A DNA stretch of 22,042 nt, taken from an uncultured Gemmataceae bacterium. Its GTDB lineage: Bacteria; Planctomycetota; Planctomycetia; Gemmatales; Gemmataceae. Shown here one piece after another: positions 1 to 6,664 of this stretch. Below the pieces are notes generated by a model. That model did not search any database. It was given only the letters and a program-made list of their open reading frames with translations, and was not told the origin of the DNA. Made by a program: the position numbers and the translations under genes. The stretch is taken from the NCBI GenBank assembly GCA_937922175.1, contig CAKZUU010000297.1, positions 1 through 22,042 of the forward strand, written 5' to 3'. Each line of letters starts with the position of its first letter. Position 1 is the stretch's first letter.

Positions 1-1
1 C

Positions 2-1255
2 AATCAAGAAGAGTTAGCCCGGAAGATGGAGTCCGCCCAAGGTACCGGCTTCGGGCAAGTGCTCGGCTTCGTTGCGATGTTCTCCGGCGGCAACCTGTCC
101 CAATCCAGCATCATCGCGCTGGGCATTATGCCCTATATTTCCGCCTCCATCATTTTTCAACTCCTCGCCAGCTTCTACCCACCTTTGGAAAAACTGCAAA
201 AAGAGGGCGAAAGCGGACGGAAAAAGATCAACGAATACACCCGCTACGCCACCGTCCCGATTTGCCTCTTCCAGGCAGGATGGGTCGTCAAGACTCTGGT
301 GGAACGCGACGGTTGGAATCTCGCAACCCCGGGCTTCGATGAAGGATTCAATCTCTGGTTTTATTCCATCACTGCCGTCATCACGATGACGACCGGAACC
401 ATTTTCCTGATGTGGTTGGGGGAGCAGATCGACGAGTACGGGATCGGGAACGGGATCAGCCTCATCATTATGGCCGGGATTGTCGGACGGATCCCCGCTG
501 CCACTCGCATGCTCCTGCTCGACAGCGACGGTCGGCTCAAGGAATCGCTGTTCGTTCTCGGCGGAGGGACCAGCGCCAGCGACATTGGCTTTGAAAAACT
601 GCTCGTATTGGTTCTGATGTTTGTGGCCGTCATCGTGGGCGTTATTGCCATGACCAAGGCGCAACGACGGATCCCCATGCAATCGGCCAAGCATGTCCGC
701 GGTCGGCGTGTGTACGGCGGGACGCGGAATTATCTCCCGCTGAAGGTCAACACGGCCAATGTGATGCCGGTGATCTTCGCCGGGAGTTTGCTCATGATCC
801 CCCGGATGATCCTGACGTCGTTGGCCAGCCATTACAGTTGGGCGCAAGGTTTAGCCGCCGCCTTCCAACGCGAGGGTTGGCTCTACTTGGTCGTGTACAT
901 CGCGATGATCTATTTCTTCTGCTATTTTTGGACGGCCATCATCTTCAATCCGAAAGAGATGGCCAACAACCTGAAAGACCACGGCAGCTTCATTCCAGGC
1001 TATCGACCAGGTAAAAGCACCGCCGACTATCTCGAAAAGGTGATGATGCGGATCACCTACATCGGTGCCGCCTTCCTCGCGGTCATCGCCATCATACCCA
1101 ACATCATTTCCTCGGAAATGAACATCGACCCGCTCATCGCTGGGTTTTACGGAGGGACGGGACTACTGATTGTCGTGAGTGTTGCACTGGATTTGGTGCA
1201 AAAGATCAACAGCCATCTAGTGATGCGTAATTACCCGGGGTTGACAGACGATTGA
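2..1255 (+). CDS. secY: Protein translocase subunit SecY (5' end outside window)
   Basis: SecY is the multi-spanning inner-membrane pore of the SecYEG translocon, which exports unfolded proteins and inserts membrane proteins. The reading frame is open from base 2, so the true start and roughly the first 30-40 residues lie upstream (inferred from the usual 430-460 residue length; about 417 are visible). Family signatures are plain: MFSGG and ALGIMPYISASII near the visible N-terminus, GNGISLIIMAGI in the middle, then RRIPMQSAKHVRGR, NTANVMPVIFA and FNPKEMANNLKDHGSFIPG, with hydrophobic helices between them. The C-terminus is short and hydrophilic. It is followed on the same strand by adk and map, the standard order at the end of the spc ribosomal-protein operon. 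Identification is very secure; only the start is missing. Confidence 0.97.
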   Translation, partial: NQEELARKMESAQGTGFGQVLGFVAMFSGGNLSQSSIIALGIMPYISASIIFQLLASFYPPLEKLQKEGESGRKKINEYTRYATVPICLFQAGWVVKTLVERDGWNLATPGFDEGFNLWFYSITAVITMTTGTIFLMWLGEQIDEYGIGNGISLIIMAGIVGRIPAATRMLLLDSDGRLKESLFVLGGGTSASDIGFEKLLVLVLMFVAVIVGVIAMTKAQRRIPMQSAKHVRGRRVYGGTRNYLPLKVNTANVMPVIFAGSLLMIPRMILTSLASHYSWAQGLAAAFQREGWLYLVVYIAMIYFFCYFWTAIIFNPKEMANNLKDHGSFIPGYRPGKSTADYLEKVMMRITYIGAAFLAVIAIIPNIISSEMNIDPLIAGFYGGTGLLIVVSVALDLVQKINSHLVMRNYPGLTDD

Positions 1256-1283
1256 GCAAAGTCAATGCTGTTACCAGATGATC

Positions 1284-1316
1284 CCCGAGAGGGGCGGACG
1301 CTTTTGCCCCCTCGGG
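1284..1316 (+). other. Intercistronic hairpin between secY and adk
   Basis: CCCGAG (1284-1289) pairs with CTCGGG (1311-1316), and GGGGC (1291-1295) pairs with GCCCC (1306-1310). That gives 11 base pairs with a single bulged A at 1290 and a 10-base loop. No run of T follows, so it is not a canonical intrinsic terminator. It lies 29 bases after the secY stop and 40 bases before the adk start, and could act in mRNA processing, 3'-end protection of secY or partial attenuation (inference). Confidence 0.5.
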
Positions 1317-1356
1317 TGGTGACGGACGCTCCGCAGGGCGAATGGGCTTCCTACTT

Positions 1357-1917
1357 ATGCGTGTCGTGTTTATCGGACCTCCGGGTAGCGGGAAAGGCAC
1401 GCAAGCTCAATTGCTGCGCGAACGGCTCGGTTTAGTTTGTATCGGCACCGGTGACATTCTCCGCGAGGCCGTCCGAGACGGTACCGCCGTCGGTATCAAA
1501 GCCAAACCTTTTATCGAAACCGGCCGACTTGTCCCCGACGACCTCGTCAATGACCTGGTCGCCGAACGACTCCAACGACCGGATGCCCCTCGCGACTTCG
1601 TTCTCGATGGCTACCCCCGGAATGTCGCTCAAGCGAAAGCTCTCGATTCCCTGTTGTCGAACTTGGGCATTCCTCTCAACGCCGTCGTCGTCTTCGACAT
1701 CGACGATCGTTTGGTGATTCGCCGGCTATCCTCCCGTCAGCGGGCCGATGATTCGGAACAGACCGTGCGGCTGCGTTTGATCGCGTATCACGAGACCGCG
1801 AATGACCTGGTTCGGTATTACGAGAGTCGCCGCCTCGTTCACGTTGTTCGCGCCGATGCACCGATCGAACACGTTTATATTCGCATTGCCGCGTTGCTTT
1901 TGCCGAAGGATCTTTGA
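1357..1917 (+). CDS. adk: Adenylate kinase
   Basis: Adenylate kinase interconverts ATP + AMP and 2 ADP in the cytoplasm. The Walker A loop GPPGSGKGTQ is at residues 7-16 when translation starts at ATG 1357; an in-frame ATG at 1342 would add five residues (MGFLL) before the conserved MRVVFIGPPG start, so 1357 is preferred. Also visible are the AMP-site segment GTGDILREAV, a DGYPRN motif (usually DGFPRT) and RADDSEQTVRLRL, which carries arginines of the nucleotide-binding set. The protein has 186 residues and a LID reduced to a few residues with no zinc-binding cysteines; it looks even shorter than in ordinary short-LID bacterial kinases. It sits 101 bases after secY, and its stop codon nearly abuts map, consistent with co-transcription. 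Confidence 0.95.
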   Translation: MRVVFIGPPGSGKGTQAQLLRERLGLVCIGTGDILREAVRDGTAVGIKAKPFIETGRLVPDDLVNDLVAERLQRPDAPRDFVLDGYPRNVAQAKALDSLLSNLGIPLNAVVVFDIDDRLVIRRLSSRQRADDSEQTVRLRLIAYHETANDLVRYYESRRLVHVVRADAPIEHVYIRIAALLLPKDL

Positions 1918-1922
1918 CCGTC

Positions 1923-2747
1923 ATGCTTCGCCAGTTTTTCTGCCGGGCGCCGGAACTCAAGTCGCCGCGTGAAATCGCCTTGATGCGTGAGGCCGGCAAA
2001 CTTGTCGCCCAGGCCTTGAAAATCTGTCGCGAGATGGCCCGACCCGGCGTCAAGTCCATCGACATCGACCGCGCGGTCGAAGCGTTCTATCGCCAGCATG
2101 GTGCCATTCCGTTGTTCAAAGGGTATCCCGGTCCCAAGACGCCTTTTCCCGCGTCCACCTGCATCTCCTTCAATGAACAGGTCGTCCACGGAATCCCCGG
2201 TTCACGGGTGATCCGCGAGGGCGATCTGGTCAAAATCGACACGGCATGCAAACTGAATGGATGGTGTGCCGATCGTGCCATCACCCTGATGATCGGCGAA
2301 GTTCGACCCGAATGGCGTCGCCTGGTCAAGGTGGCTGAGGAATCTCTGGAGATCGCGCGGGTCGAACTCGGTCGGGCCCAATGGTGGACCGAGGTGGCCG
2401 AACGGATGCAACACCATGTCGAAAGTCACGGCTTCCGCATGGTCGAACAGTACGTCGGACATGGTATCGGGCGAACCATGCACGAGAACCCGCAGGTACC
2501 AAATTTCGTCAATCGGGAGGTTCGCCGCGCCAACTTCCGCATCGAGGAAGGGCTGGTCATCGCGGTCGAGCCGATGGTCAACATGGGCCGACCCGAGACG
2601 GAAGTGCTGCGCGATCATTGGACGGTGGTGACACGCGACGGCTTGCCCAGCGCTCACGTCGAGCACACTTTTGCCATCACGCGAGACGGCGTGTTGGTCA
2701 TTACCGCCGACGAGGACCCGCCTCAGCCTGTGCCCGTCTCAAGCTGA
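1923..2747 (+). CDS. map: Type I methionine aminopeptidase
   Basis: This enzyme removes the initiator methionine from nascent proteins. With the ATG at 1923 the protein has 274 residues. The pita-bread-fold metal ligands are all present: D106 (LVKID), D117 (GWCAD), H180 (YVGHGIG), E216 (AVEPM) and E247 (VEHTF). The substrate-contacting H89 lies in FNEQVVHGIPG. There is no N-terminal zinc-finger extension, and the C-terminus is a short proline-rich tail. A TTG at 1914 overlapping the adk stop (TTGA) is an alternative start adding three residues. ATG 1923 is preferred because an AAGGA at 1906-1910 lies about 12 bases upstream, although that spacing is long. The gene is effectively coupled to adk. 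The infA, rpmJ and rpsM genes that often follow map are absent here. Confidence 0.95.
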   Translation: MLRQFFCRAPELKSPREIALMREAGKLVAQALKICREMARPGVKSIDIDRAVEAFYRQHGAIPLFKGYPGPKTPFPASTCISFNEQVVHGIPGSRVIREGDLVKIDTACKLNGWCADRAITLMIGEVRPEWRRLVKVAEESLEIARVELGRAQWWTEVAERMQHHVESHGFRMVEQYVGHGIGRTMHENPQVPNFVNREVRRANFRIEEGLVIAVEPMVNMGRPETEVLRDHWTVVTRDGLPSAHVEHTFAITRDGVLVITADEDPPQPVPVSS

Positions 2748-2836
2748 TCCGTCGGCAAGTCCGATTTTCCCGCGAAACGGTGCGGCGGCCGAATCGTACA
2801 ATGGTCCGCATCCCTTGTGTTCGGGAGGTCCATCCC

Positions 2837-3868
2837 GTGGCTGTCAGCATCAACGATGCCTTGGCGCAATTCGCCGCTGTCCGTGCTCAGATGGTCGAGC
2901 AGTTGCGGCGTGTCATCATCGGTCAGACCGATGTCATCGAGCAGATCCTCGCCGCCATCTTTACTCGCGGGCATTGCTTGCTGGTCGGCGTCCCCGGCCT
3001 GGCCAAAACATTGATGGTAAGTTCCATCGCTCAGATTCTAGATGTCTCCTTCAAACGGATCCAATTTACGCCAGACTTGATGCCCACGGACATCACGGGC
3101 ACGATGATTATGGATGAGGGCGAGTTGGAAGGTCGCCGCGAGTTTCGCTTCGTTCGCGGGCCGATTTTCGCCAACATCGTCTTGGCCGACGAGATCAACC
3201 GCACCCCACCGAAAACTCAGGCGGCTCTCCTTCAGGCCATGCAAGAGCGGCAAGTCTCCGCCGGCAACGAAACACTGAATCTCCCCGAACCTTTTTTCGT
3301 CATCGCGACACAGAACCCGATCGAACAAGAAGGAACCTACCCCCTGCCCGAAGCGCAATTGGATCGCTTCATGTTTAATGTCAAGGTCGATTATCCTAGT
3401 TTCGAGGAGGAAAAGCGGATCTTGGCGATGGTCGGCAAGGACGAGAAACCCGAATTAAAGCGATTGCTGAGCGCGACGGCCATTGTCAATTTGCAAAAAT
3501 TGGTCCATAGTGTCCCAGTCGGTGAGTTCGTGCACGACTTTATCGTGCGGCTGGTTCGGGCGACTCGGCCGAGGGATCCCTCAGCCCCGGAGTTTATCCG
3601 CAAGTTCGTCGATTGGGGCGCGGGGCCTCGCGCGGGCATCAATCTCCAAGCTGCGGGCAAAGCTTTCGCCGCCATGGATGGTCGATTCAGCGTTGCCATC
3701 GACGACATCAAAAAAGCGGCCATCCCCGTCTTGCGCCATCGCATCAGCACCAATTTTCAGGCCCAAGCCGAGGGGAAATCCCCCGAAGATATCATCGACG
3801 CCTTGCTCAAACACGTCAGTGAGCCCGAGCCGGCCAAGTACGTCACCAGTGCCAAGAAGCGGCTCTGA
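2837..3868 (+). CDS. MoxR-family AAA+ ATPase
   Basis: This is a cytoplasmic AAA+ ATPase of the MoxR group, whose members act as chaperone-like activators, often with von Willebrand A-domain partners. With a GTG start at 2837 it has 343 residues. Visible motifs are Walker A GVPGLAKT (51-58), Walker B NIVLADEIN (113-121), sensor 1 VIATQNP (N160) and the family signature EGTYPLPEAQLDRF (165-178) with a candidate arginine finger. The GTG start is chosen because GGGAGG (2823-2828) is 8 bases upstream and the conserved sequence begins directly after it. The frame is open further upstream, but that sequence overlaps map and is unrelated. A TACAAT at 2797-2802 could be a -10 element, though no good -35 is seen. 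No DUF58 or vWA gene follows; the neighbour is an unrecognised protein. Confidence 0.93.
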   Translation: MAVSINDALAQFAAVRAQMVEQLRRVIIGQTDVIEQILAAIFTRGHCLLVGVPGLAKTLMVSSIAQILDVSFKRIQFTPDLMPTDITGTMIMDEGELEGRREFRFVRGPIFANIVLADEINRTPPKTQAALLQAMQERQVSAGNETLNLPEPFFVIATQNPIEQEGTYPLPEAQLDRFMFNVKVDYPSFEEEKRILAMVGKDEKPELKRLLSATAIVNLQKLVHSVPVGEFVHDFIVRLVRATRPRDPSAPEFIRKFVDWGAGPRAGINLQAAGKAFAAMDGRFSVAIDDIKKAAIPVLRHRISTNFQAQAEGKSPEDIIDALLKHVSEPEPAKYVTSAKKRL

Positions 3869-3929
3869 ACCCGCTCGCCACGCTCCTGATTCTCCGCTGA
3901 CGGTCGCTGACTCTTGGAAAAAATGGCCG

Positions 3930-4364
3930 ATGTGGCTTCGCATCTTTTCCCCGACTCAGGCTGACGTTCCTTTGGAGCGGATTCAGCAATTCTTGCACCA
4001 GCAACAGCGTCTCGATCTCCTGCACGCCTCAGGTGACGATCTTGGCTGGACGACGATTCGCGCCGGAGAACTCATCATCGAACGCTATCTGCTCGAGGCG
4101 GACAATCTGCGACCCGAACTGGATACCTGGGCGGCCGTGGTCGAGTCCTGGGAGGCGGGAGATATCGGCACTCGACTGATGCAACGAATCATCGATACTC
4201 GTCAACTCTTCACTCTGATTGGCGGCGACCGCTTGGAGGAATGGGCTCGGTTTCTCGCAAGCGAAACGCACGGCTTCTATCAGGTGGATGGCAGCGGCTT
4301 TTTCGAGGCGGACGGAACACCCATCATCCTCGAACCACCCGGCCAAACGGCGACAGTATCTTGA
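3930..4364 (+). CDS. Uncharacterised 144-residue protein downstream of moxR
   Basis: I do not recognise this protein. With the ATG at 3930 (MWLRIFSPTQ) it has 144 residues, no signal peptide, no transmembrane segment and no cysteine motif. It is acidic and rich in tryptophan and leucine. Segments such as LGWTTIRAGELIIERYLLEAD and the tail HGFYQVDGSGFFEADGTPI look like a small globular alpha/beta protein. The start is uncertain: no convincing ribosome-binding site is present, and the frame is open further upstream inside moxR. The gene starts 61 bases after the moxR stop on the same strand, so it may be co-transcribed and functionally linked (inference). Support for its being a gene is its regular composition and the lack of a competing feature. 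Confidence 0.6.
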   Translation: MWLRIFSPTQADVPLERIQQFLHQQQRLDLLHASGDDLGWTTIRAGELIIERYLLEADNLRPELDTWAAVVESWEAGDIGTRLMQRIIDTRQLFTLIGGDRLEEWARFLASETHGFYQVDGSGFFEADGTPIILEPPGQTATVS

Positions 4365-4419
4365 TCCGACTTGCACCGCCGACGGTGGCTGACCCGGGCC
4401 GCCGACCCGAAAGGGCGAC

Positions 4420-4447
4420 TTGCCGAGCCTGGCTTTCCGGTTATGAT
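4420..4447 (+). promoter_or_regulatory. Putative sigma70-type promoter of tRNA-His
   Basis: A -35-like TTGCCG (4420-4425) and a -10-like TATGAT (4442-4447) are separated by 16 bases. The expected transcription start, around 4454, is only a few bases before the tRNA 5' end at 4458, which suits a tRNA promoter. Confidence 0.5.
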
Positions 4448-4457
4448 GAAACCAGAT

Positions 4458-4532
4458 GGTGGGTGTAGCTCAGTTGGTTAGAGCACCTGACTGTGGATCA
4501 GGATGTCGGGGGTTCGAGTCCCCTCACTCACC
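4458..4532 (+). tRNA. tRNA-His (anticodon GTG)
   Basis: A complete cloverleaf can be drawn. The seven-pair acceptor stem GTGGGTG (4459-4465) pairs with CACTCAC (4525-4531). The D-arm has GCTC/GAGC stems. The anticodon stem CCTGA/TCAGG encloses loop CTGTGGA, giving anticodon GTG at 4493-4495. The T-arm GGGGG/CCCCT encloses TTCGAGT. The extra G at 4458 opposite discriminator C at 4532 is the encoded G(-1) that marks histidine tRNAs. CCA is not encoded. A promoter-like sequence lies just upstream. Confidence 0.97.
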
Positions 4533-4600
4533 CTTCGCTGCGGAGGACAGGAACCAGACCAACTTGCCCCCGCGAAACCGACCGTTCCCTACCTGAACGT

Positions 4601-4624
4601 CGCCGAGGAGTGACTTCTTTGGCG
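4601..4624 (+). terminator. Weak candidate terminator hairpin downstream of tRNA-His
   Basis: On the plus strand CGCCGAGGAG (4601-4610) can pair with TTCTTTGGCG (4615-4624) around a TGAC loop: 10 pairs, three of them G-U. The wobble pairs make it stable only as plus-strand RNA. It lies about 70 bases after tRNA-His, within the gap between the two convergent tRNA genes. No T-run follows, so this is tentative. Confidence 0.25.
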
Positions 4625-4654
4625 ATCGGTCTCGACAACGCCGACGCCTGGCAA

Positions 4655-4725
4655 CTGGGGAACTAGGATTCGAACCTAGACTAAATGGTCCAGAGCCATT
4701 CGTGCTACCGTTACACCATTCCCCA
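4655..4725 (-). tRNA. tRNA-Gln (anticodon CTG)
   Basis: Read on the minus strand, the acceptor TGGGGAA pairs with TTCCCCA, with discriminator G. A short D-arm follows. The anticodon stem AATGG/CCATT encloses loop CTCTGGA (anticodon CTG, glutamine). The T-arm CTAGG/CCTAG encloses TTCGAAT. The gene is 71 bases and CCA is not encoded. It converges on tRNA-His, with 122 bases between them. Confidence 0.96.
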
Positions 4726-4739
4726 TGCGATTCAGCGGA

Positions 4740-4768
4740 ATTATAAAGTGAGCTTGAATCGCCGACAA
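4740..4768 (-). promoter_or_regulatory. Putative sigma70-type promoter of tRNA-Gln
   Basis: On the minus strand a -35-like TTGTCG (4768-4763) and a perfect -10 TATAAT (4745-4740) are separated by 17 bases. Transcription would start near 4733, about 8 bases before the tRNA 5' end at 4725. The consensus -10, ideal spacing and position make this the best-supported promoter in the window. Confidence 0.65.
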
Positions 4769-4797
4769 GATCGCGCTGGATCGCCCCTGGGGCCGTT

Positions 4798-4865
4798 CCC
4801 TCGCTTGGTTCAGAGCGATGCCCCCTCGCCGGACGTTCGCCGAATCGATGAACGGAAAGCGAGGG
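4798..4865. repeat. Nested inverted repeat (imperfect long hairpin) upstream of prfB
   Basis: CCCTCGCTT (4798-4806) is the exact inverse of AAGCGAGGG (4857-4865). Nested inside, GTTCA (4808-4812) pairs with TGAAC (4849-4853), and CGAT (4816-4819) pairs with ATCG (4844-4847). That makes 18 pairs in three blocks separated by small internal loops. It lies between the divergent tRNA-Gln promoter and prfB, ending 135 bases before the prfB start. It could be a structured leader, a small RNA, a processing site or an operator; function unknown. Confidence 0.5.
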
Positions 4866-5000
4866 TGTAAAGATGGTATTCGCTCTCGCGGGTCCGAGCG
4901 GAAATTGCTAAGTTGACGGACAGCGGAAAGTTTGAGGTTGCCTCGCGGGTGCGTGGGTCGCAGCCGACTCGAAGGCAACTTGGGGAAAGGAGAACGTTGG

Positions 5001-6156
5001 ATGAATCCTGATTTGCGTCGGCGAACCGACGATTTGTGCAGCCGATTGGCCCAGTTGCGAGACTCTCTTTGACATCGCGGGGAAAACGGCCGAGCGGGAT
5101 CGATTGACGGCCATGATGGGAGAGCCGAATTTCTGGGACAACCAAGAGAAAGCGACCAAGATCATCGGTCAACTGCGTCCATTGAACGGCTTGCTCAAAC
5201 CGTTCGCGGAGTTGGAATCGCAAATCGCGGACGTCGAGGCCTTGGCGGAATTGGCGGAGGAAGACCCCTCGTTGGAACCCGACCTCGAAAAAGAACTCAG
5301 CCAAACGGAGTCGCGGTTCGAGGCATTTGAACTGAAAGCGATGCTCAGCGGACCGGCGGATGCGAACAATGCGTTCTTGCGGGTTCAAGCGGGGGCCGGC
5401 GGCACAGATGCCTGCGACTGGGCCGAAATGCTCCTCCGCATGTACGTGCGCTGGGCGGAGAAACACGGCCACACCGTCGAGATGGTGGACGAACTTCGCA
5501 ATGTGGAGGCGGGGATCCAATCGGCGCAAATCCGTATCATCGGCGACTACGCTTACGGTTATTTACAAGGCGAGTCGGGGGTGCATCGTCTGGTGCGGAT
5601 CAGCCCCTTCGGGAAGGGAGACACACGGCAGACGTCGTTCGCGGCCGTTGACGTGACGCCGGAGTTGGACGATTCGATTCACATCGAGATTCGAGAGTGC
5701 GACCTTCGTCGTGACACGTTCCGTTCGGGCGGACCAGGGGGTCAGCATCAGAACAAGACGGAATCGGGCGTCCGTTATACGCACATCCCGACGGGGGTTT
5801 CGGCCGAGAGCCGTAGCGAGCGAAGCCAACTGAAAAATGATGAAAACGCATTGGCATTGTTAAAGGCGAAACTGTACAAGATCGAGGAGCAGAAGCGGTT
5901 GGCCGCCGTCGAAAAAACCTACGACTCCAAGGGCGAGGTTGCTTGGGGAAACCAAATCCGCAACTACGTCATGCAGCCGTACACTCTTGTCAAAGATGTA
6001 CGGCTCGACGTCGAGACCCCCCAAATCCAGCAAGTCCTCGATGGCGAGATCGACATGTTTCTTGAAGCGTACCTGCGGTATAAGACGAAAAAGTCGCACC
6101 GGAAAGCGGAAACGAAGCCTTCGGCTACCTCGCGTGACGCCCCGGTTTCGTCATAA
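5001..6156 (+). CDS. prfB: Peptide chain release factor 2 (programmed +1 frameshift)
   Basis: RF2 recognises UAA and UGA stop codons and triggers peptide release on the ribosome. Translation starts at ATG 5001, with AAAGGAG (4986-4992) 8 bases upstream. Codons 1-23 end at CTT, followed by an in-frame TGA at 5070-5072. A +1 shift at CTT TGA C moves reading to GAC at 5071 and continues to the TAA at 6154-6156, giving 384 residues. The stop-codon-recognition tripeptide SPF is at about 201-203 and the catalytic GGQ (SGGPGGQHQNKTESG) at about 246-248, near the positions in E. coli RF2. A reading that starts in the zero frame after the shift loses the N-terminus. A tail of about 17 hydrophilic residues ends the protein. 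tsaE follows closely and may be co-transcribed. Confidence 0.95.
5058..5073 (+). promoter_or_regulatory. RF2 autoregulatory +1 frameshift site
   Basis: The slippery sequence CTT TGA C (5067-5073) sits at codons 23-24 of prfB, as in classical RF2 genes where low RF2 lets the ribosome slip past its own UGA. Only weak Shine-Dalgarno-like bases (GCGAGAC, 5057-5063) lie just upstream, unlike the strong AGGGGG stimulator of E. coli. Confidence 0.9.
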
Positions 6157-6160
6157 GGTG

Positions 6161-6664
6161 ATGTGGAAGATCAACCTCCCCGATCCCGAGGCGACGGTGC
6201 GATGGGGCCAACAACTCGGCGCCGTCTTATTCCCCAATGCCGTCATTGCCTTGATTGGTCCGTTGGGTTCGGGGAAAACCCATCTTGTTCGCTCAGTTGC
6301 CGAAGGTTTGGGCATCGAGGACAGTCGTCTTGTCAGCAGTCCCACGTTCGGGTTGATTCACGAATACCCGGCCCGACTTCCGATTTTCCACTTTGACGTG
6401 TATCGGCTTCGTTCCCTCGATGAGTTCTGGGACTTGGGACCTGAAGAATACTACACGGCGGGTGGGGTCTGCCTTATTGAATGGGCGGACATGGTAGCGG
6501 AATGTCTGCCCGCCGATCATCTGCGGTTAACCCTCGATGTGACCGGCCCGTCGAGCCGACTCTTGCATGCGGAAGCGTTGGGTCCGAGTCATGAGGCATG
6601 CTTGGTGCCCCTGTACAACGGCACTACCCCAGGAACCACGGCATCAAGAGATGGCCGGGATTGA
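6161..6664 (+). CDS. tsaE: TsaE, ATPase for tRNA t6A modification
   Basis: TsaE is the ATPase that works with TsaB and TsaD to form N6-threonylcarbamoyladenosine at position 37 of ANN-decoding tRNAs. The protein has 167 residues from ATG 6161. Motifs are the P-loop GPLGSGKT (33-40), SPTFGLIHEY (60-69), HFDVYRL (77-83) and LIEWADM (105-111), which are the family's signature elements. An AAGGTG overlapping the prfB TAA precedes the start by a few bases, and only 4 bases separate the genes, suggesting translational coupling. A GTG at 6158 is a possible alternative. The last 14 codons overlap the 3' end of the convergent apgM-like gene by 41 bases, and the tail there is low in conserved character. 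Confidence 0.92.
   Translation: MWKINLPDPEATVRWGQQLGAVLFPNAVIALIGPLGSGKTHLVRSVAEGLGIEDSRLVSSPTFGLIHEYPARLPIFHFDVYRLRSLDEFWDLGPEEYYTAGGVCLIEWADMVAECLPADHLRLTLDVTGPSSRLLHAEALGPSHEACLVPLYNGTTPGTTASRDGRD

Noticed and set aside
14..847. Long open frame on the minus strand (277 codons)
   Set aside because: It lies fully antisense to secY, whose family motifs are unmistakable; its product has a low-complexity composition typical of a frame opposite GC-rich coding sequence.
2381..2836. Extension of the MoxR frame upstream of GTG 2837
   Set aside because: The extra sequence overlaps map out of frame, has no domain likeness, and the GTG at 2837 has a well-spaced GGGAGG.
3483..3929. Extension of the small post-moxR gene upstream into moxR
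   Set aside because: This part is antiphase to the conserved MoxR C-terminal domain and reads as low-complexity serine/proline-rich sequence; ATG 3930 is the first sensible start outside moxR.
4897..4930. TTGACG-like -35 for prfB near 4913
   Set aside because: No -10-like hexamer is found at 16-18 bases downstream, so I do not call a prfB promoter.
4810..5529. Minus-strand open frame of 239 codons across the prfB start
   Set aside because: It is opposite the RF2 N-terminal coding region and the structured intergenic region, with no recognisable domain.
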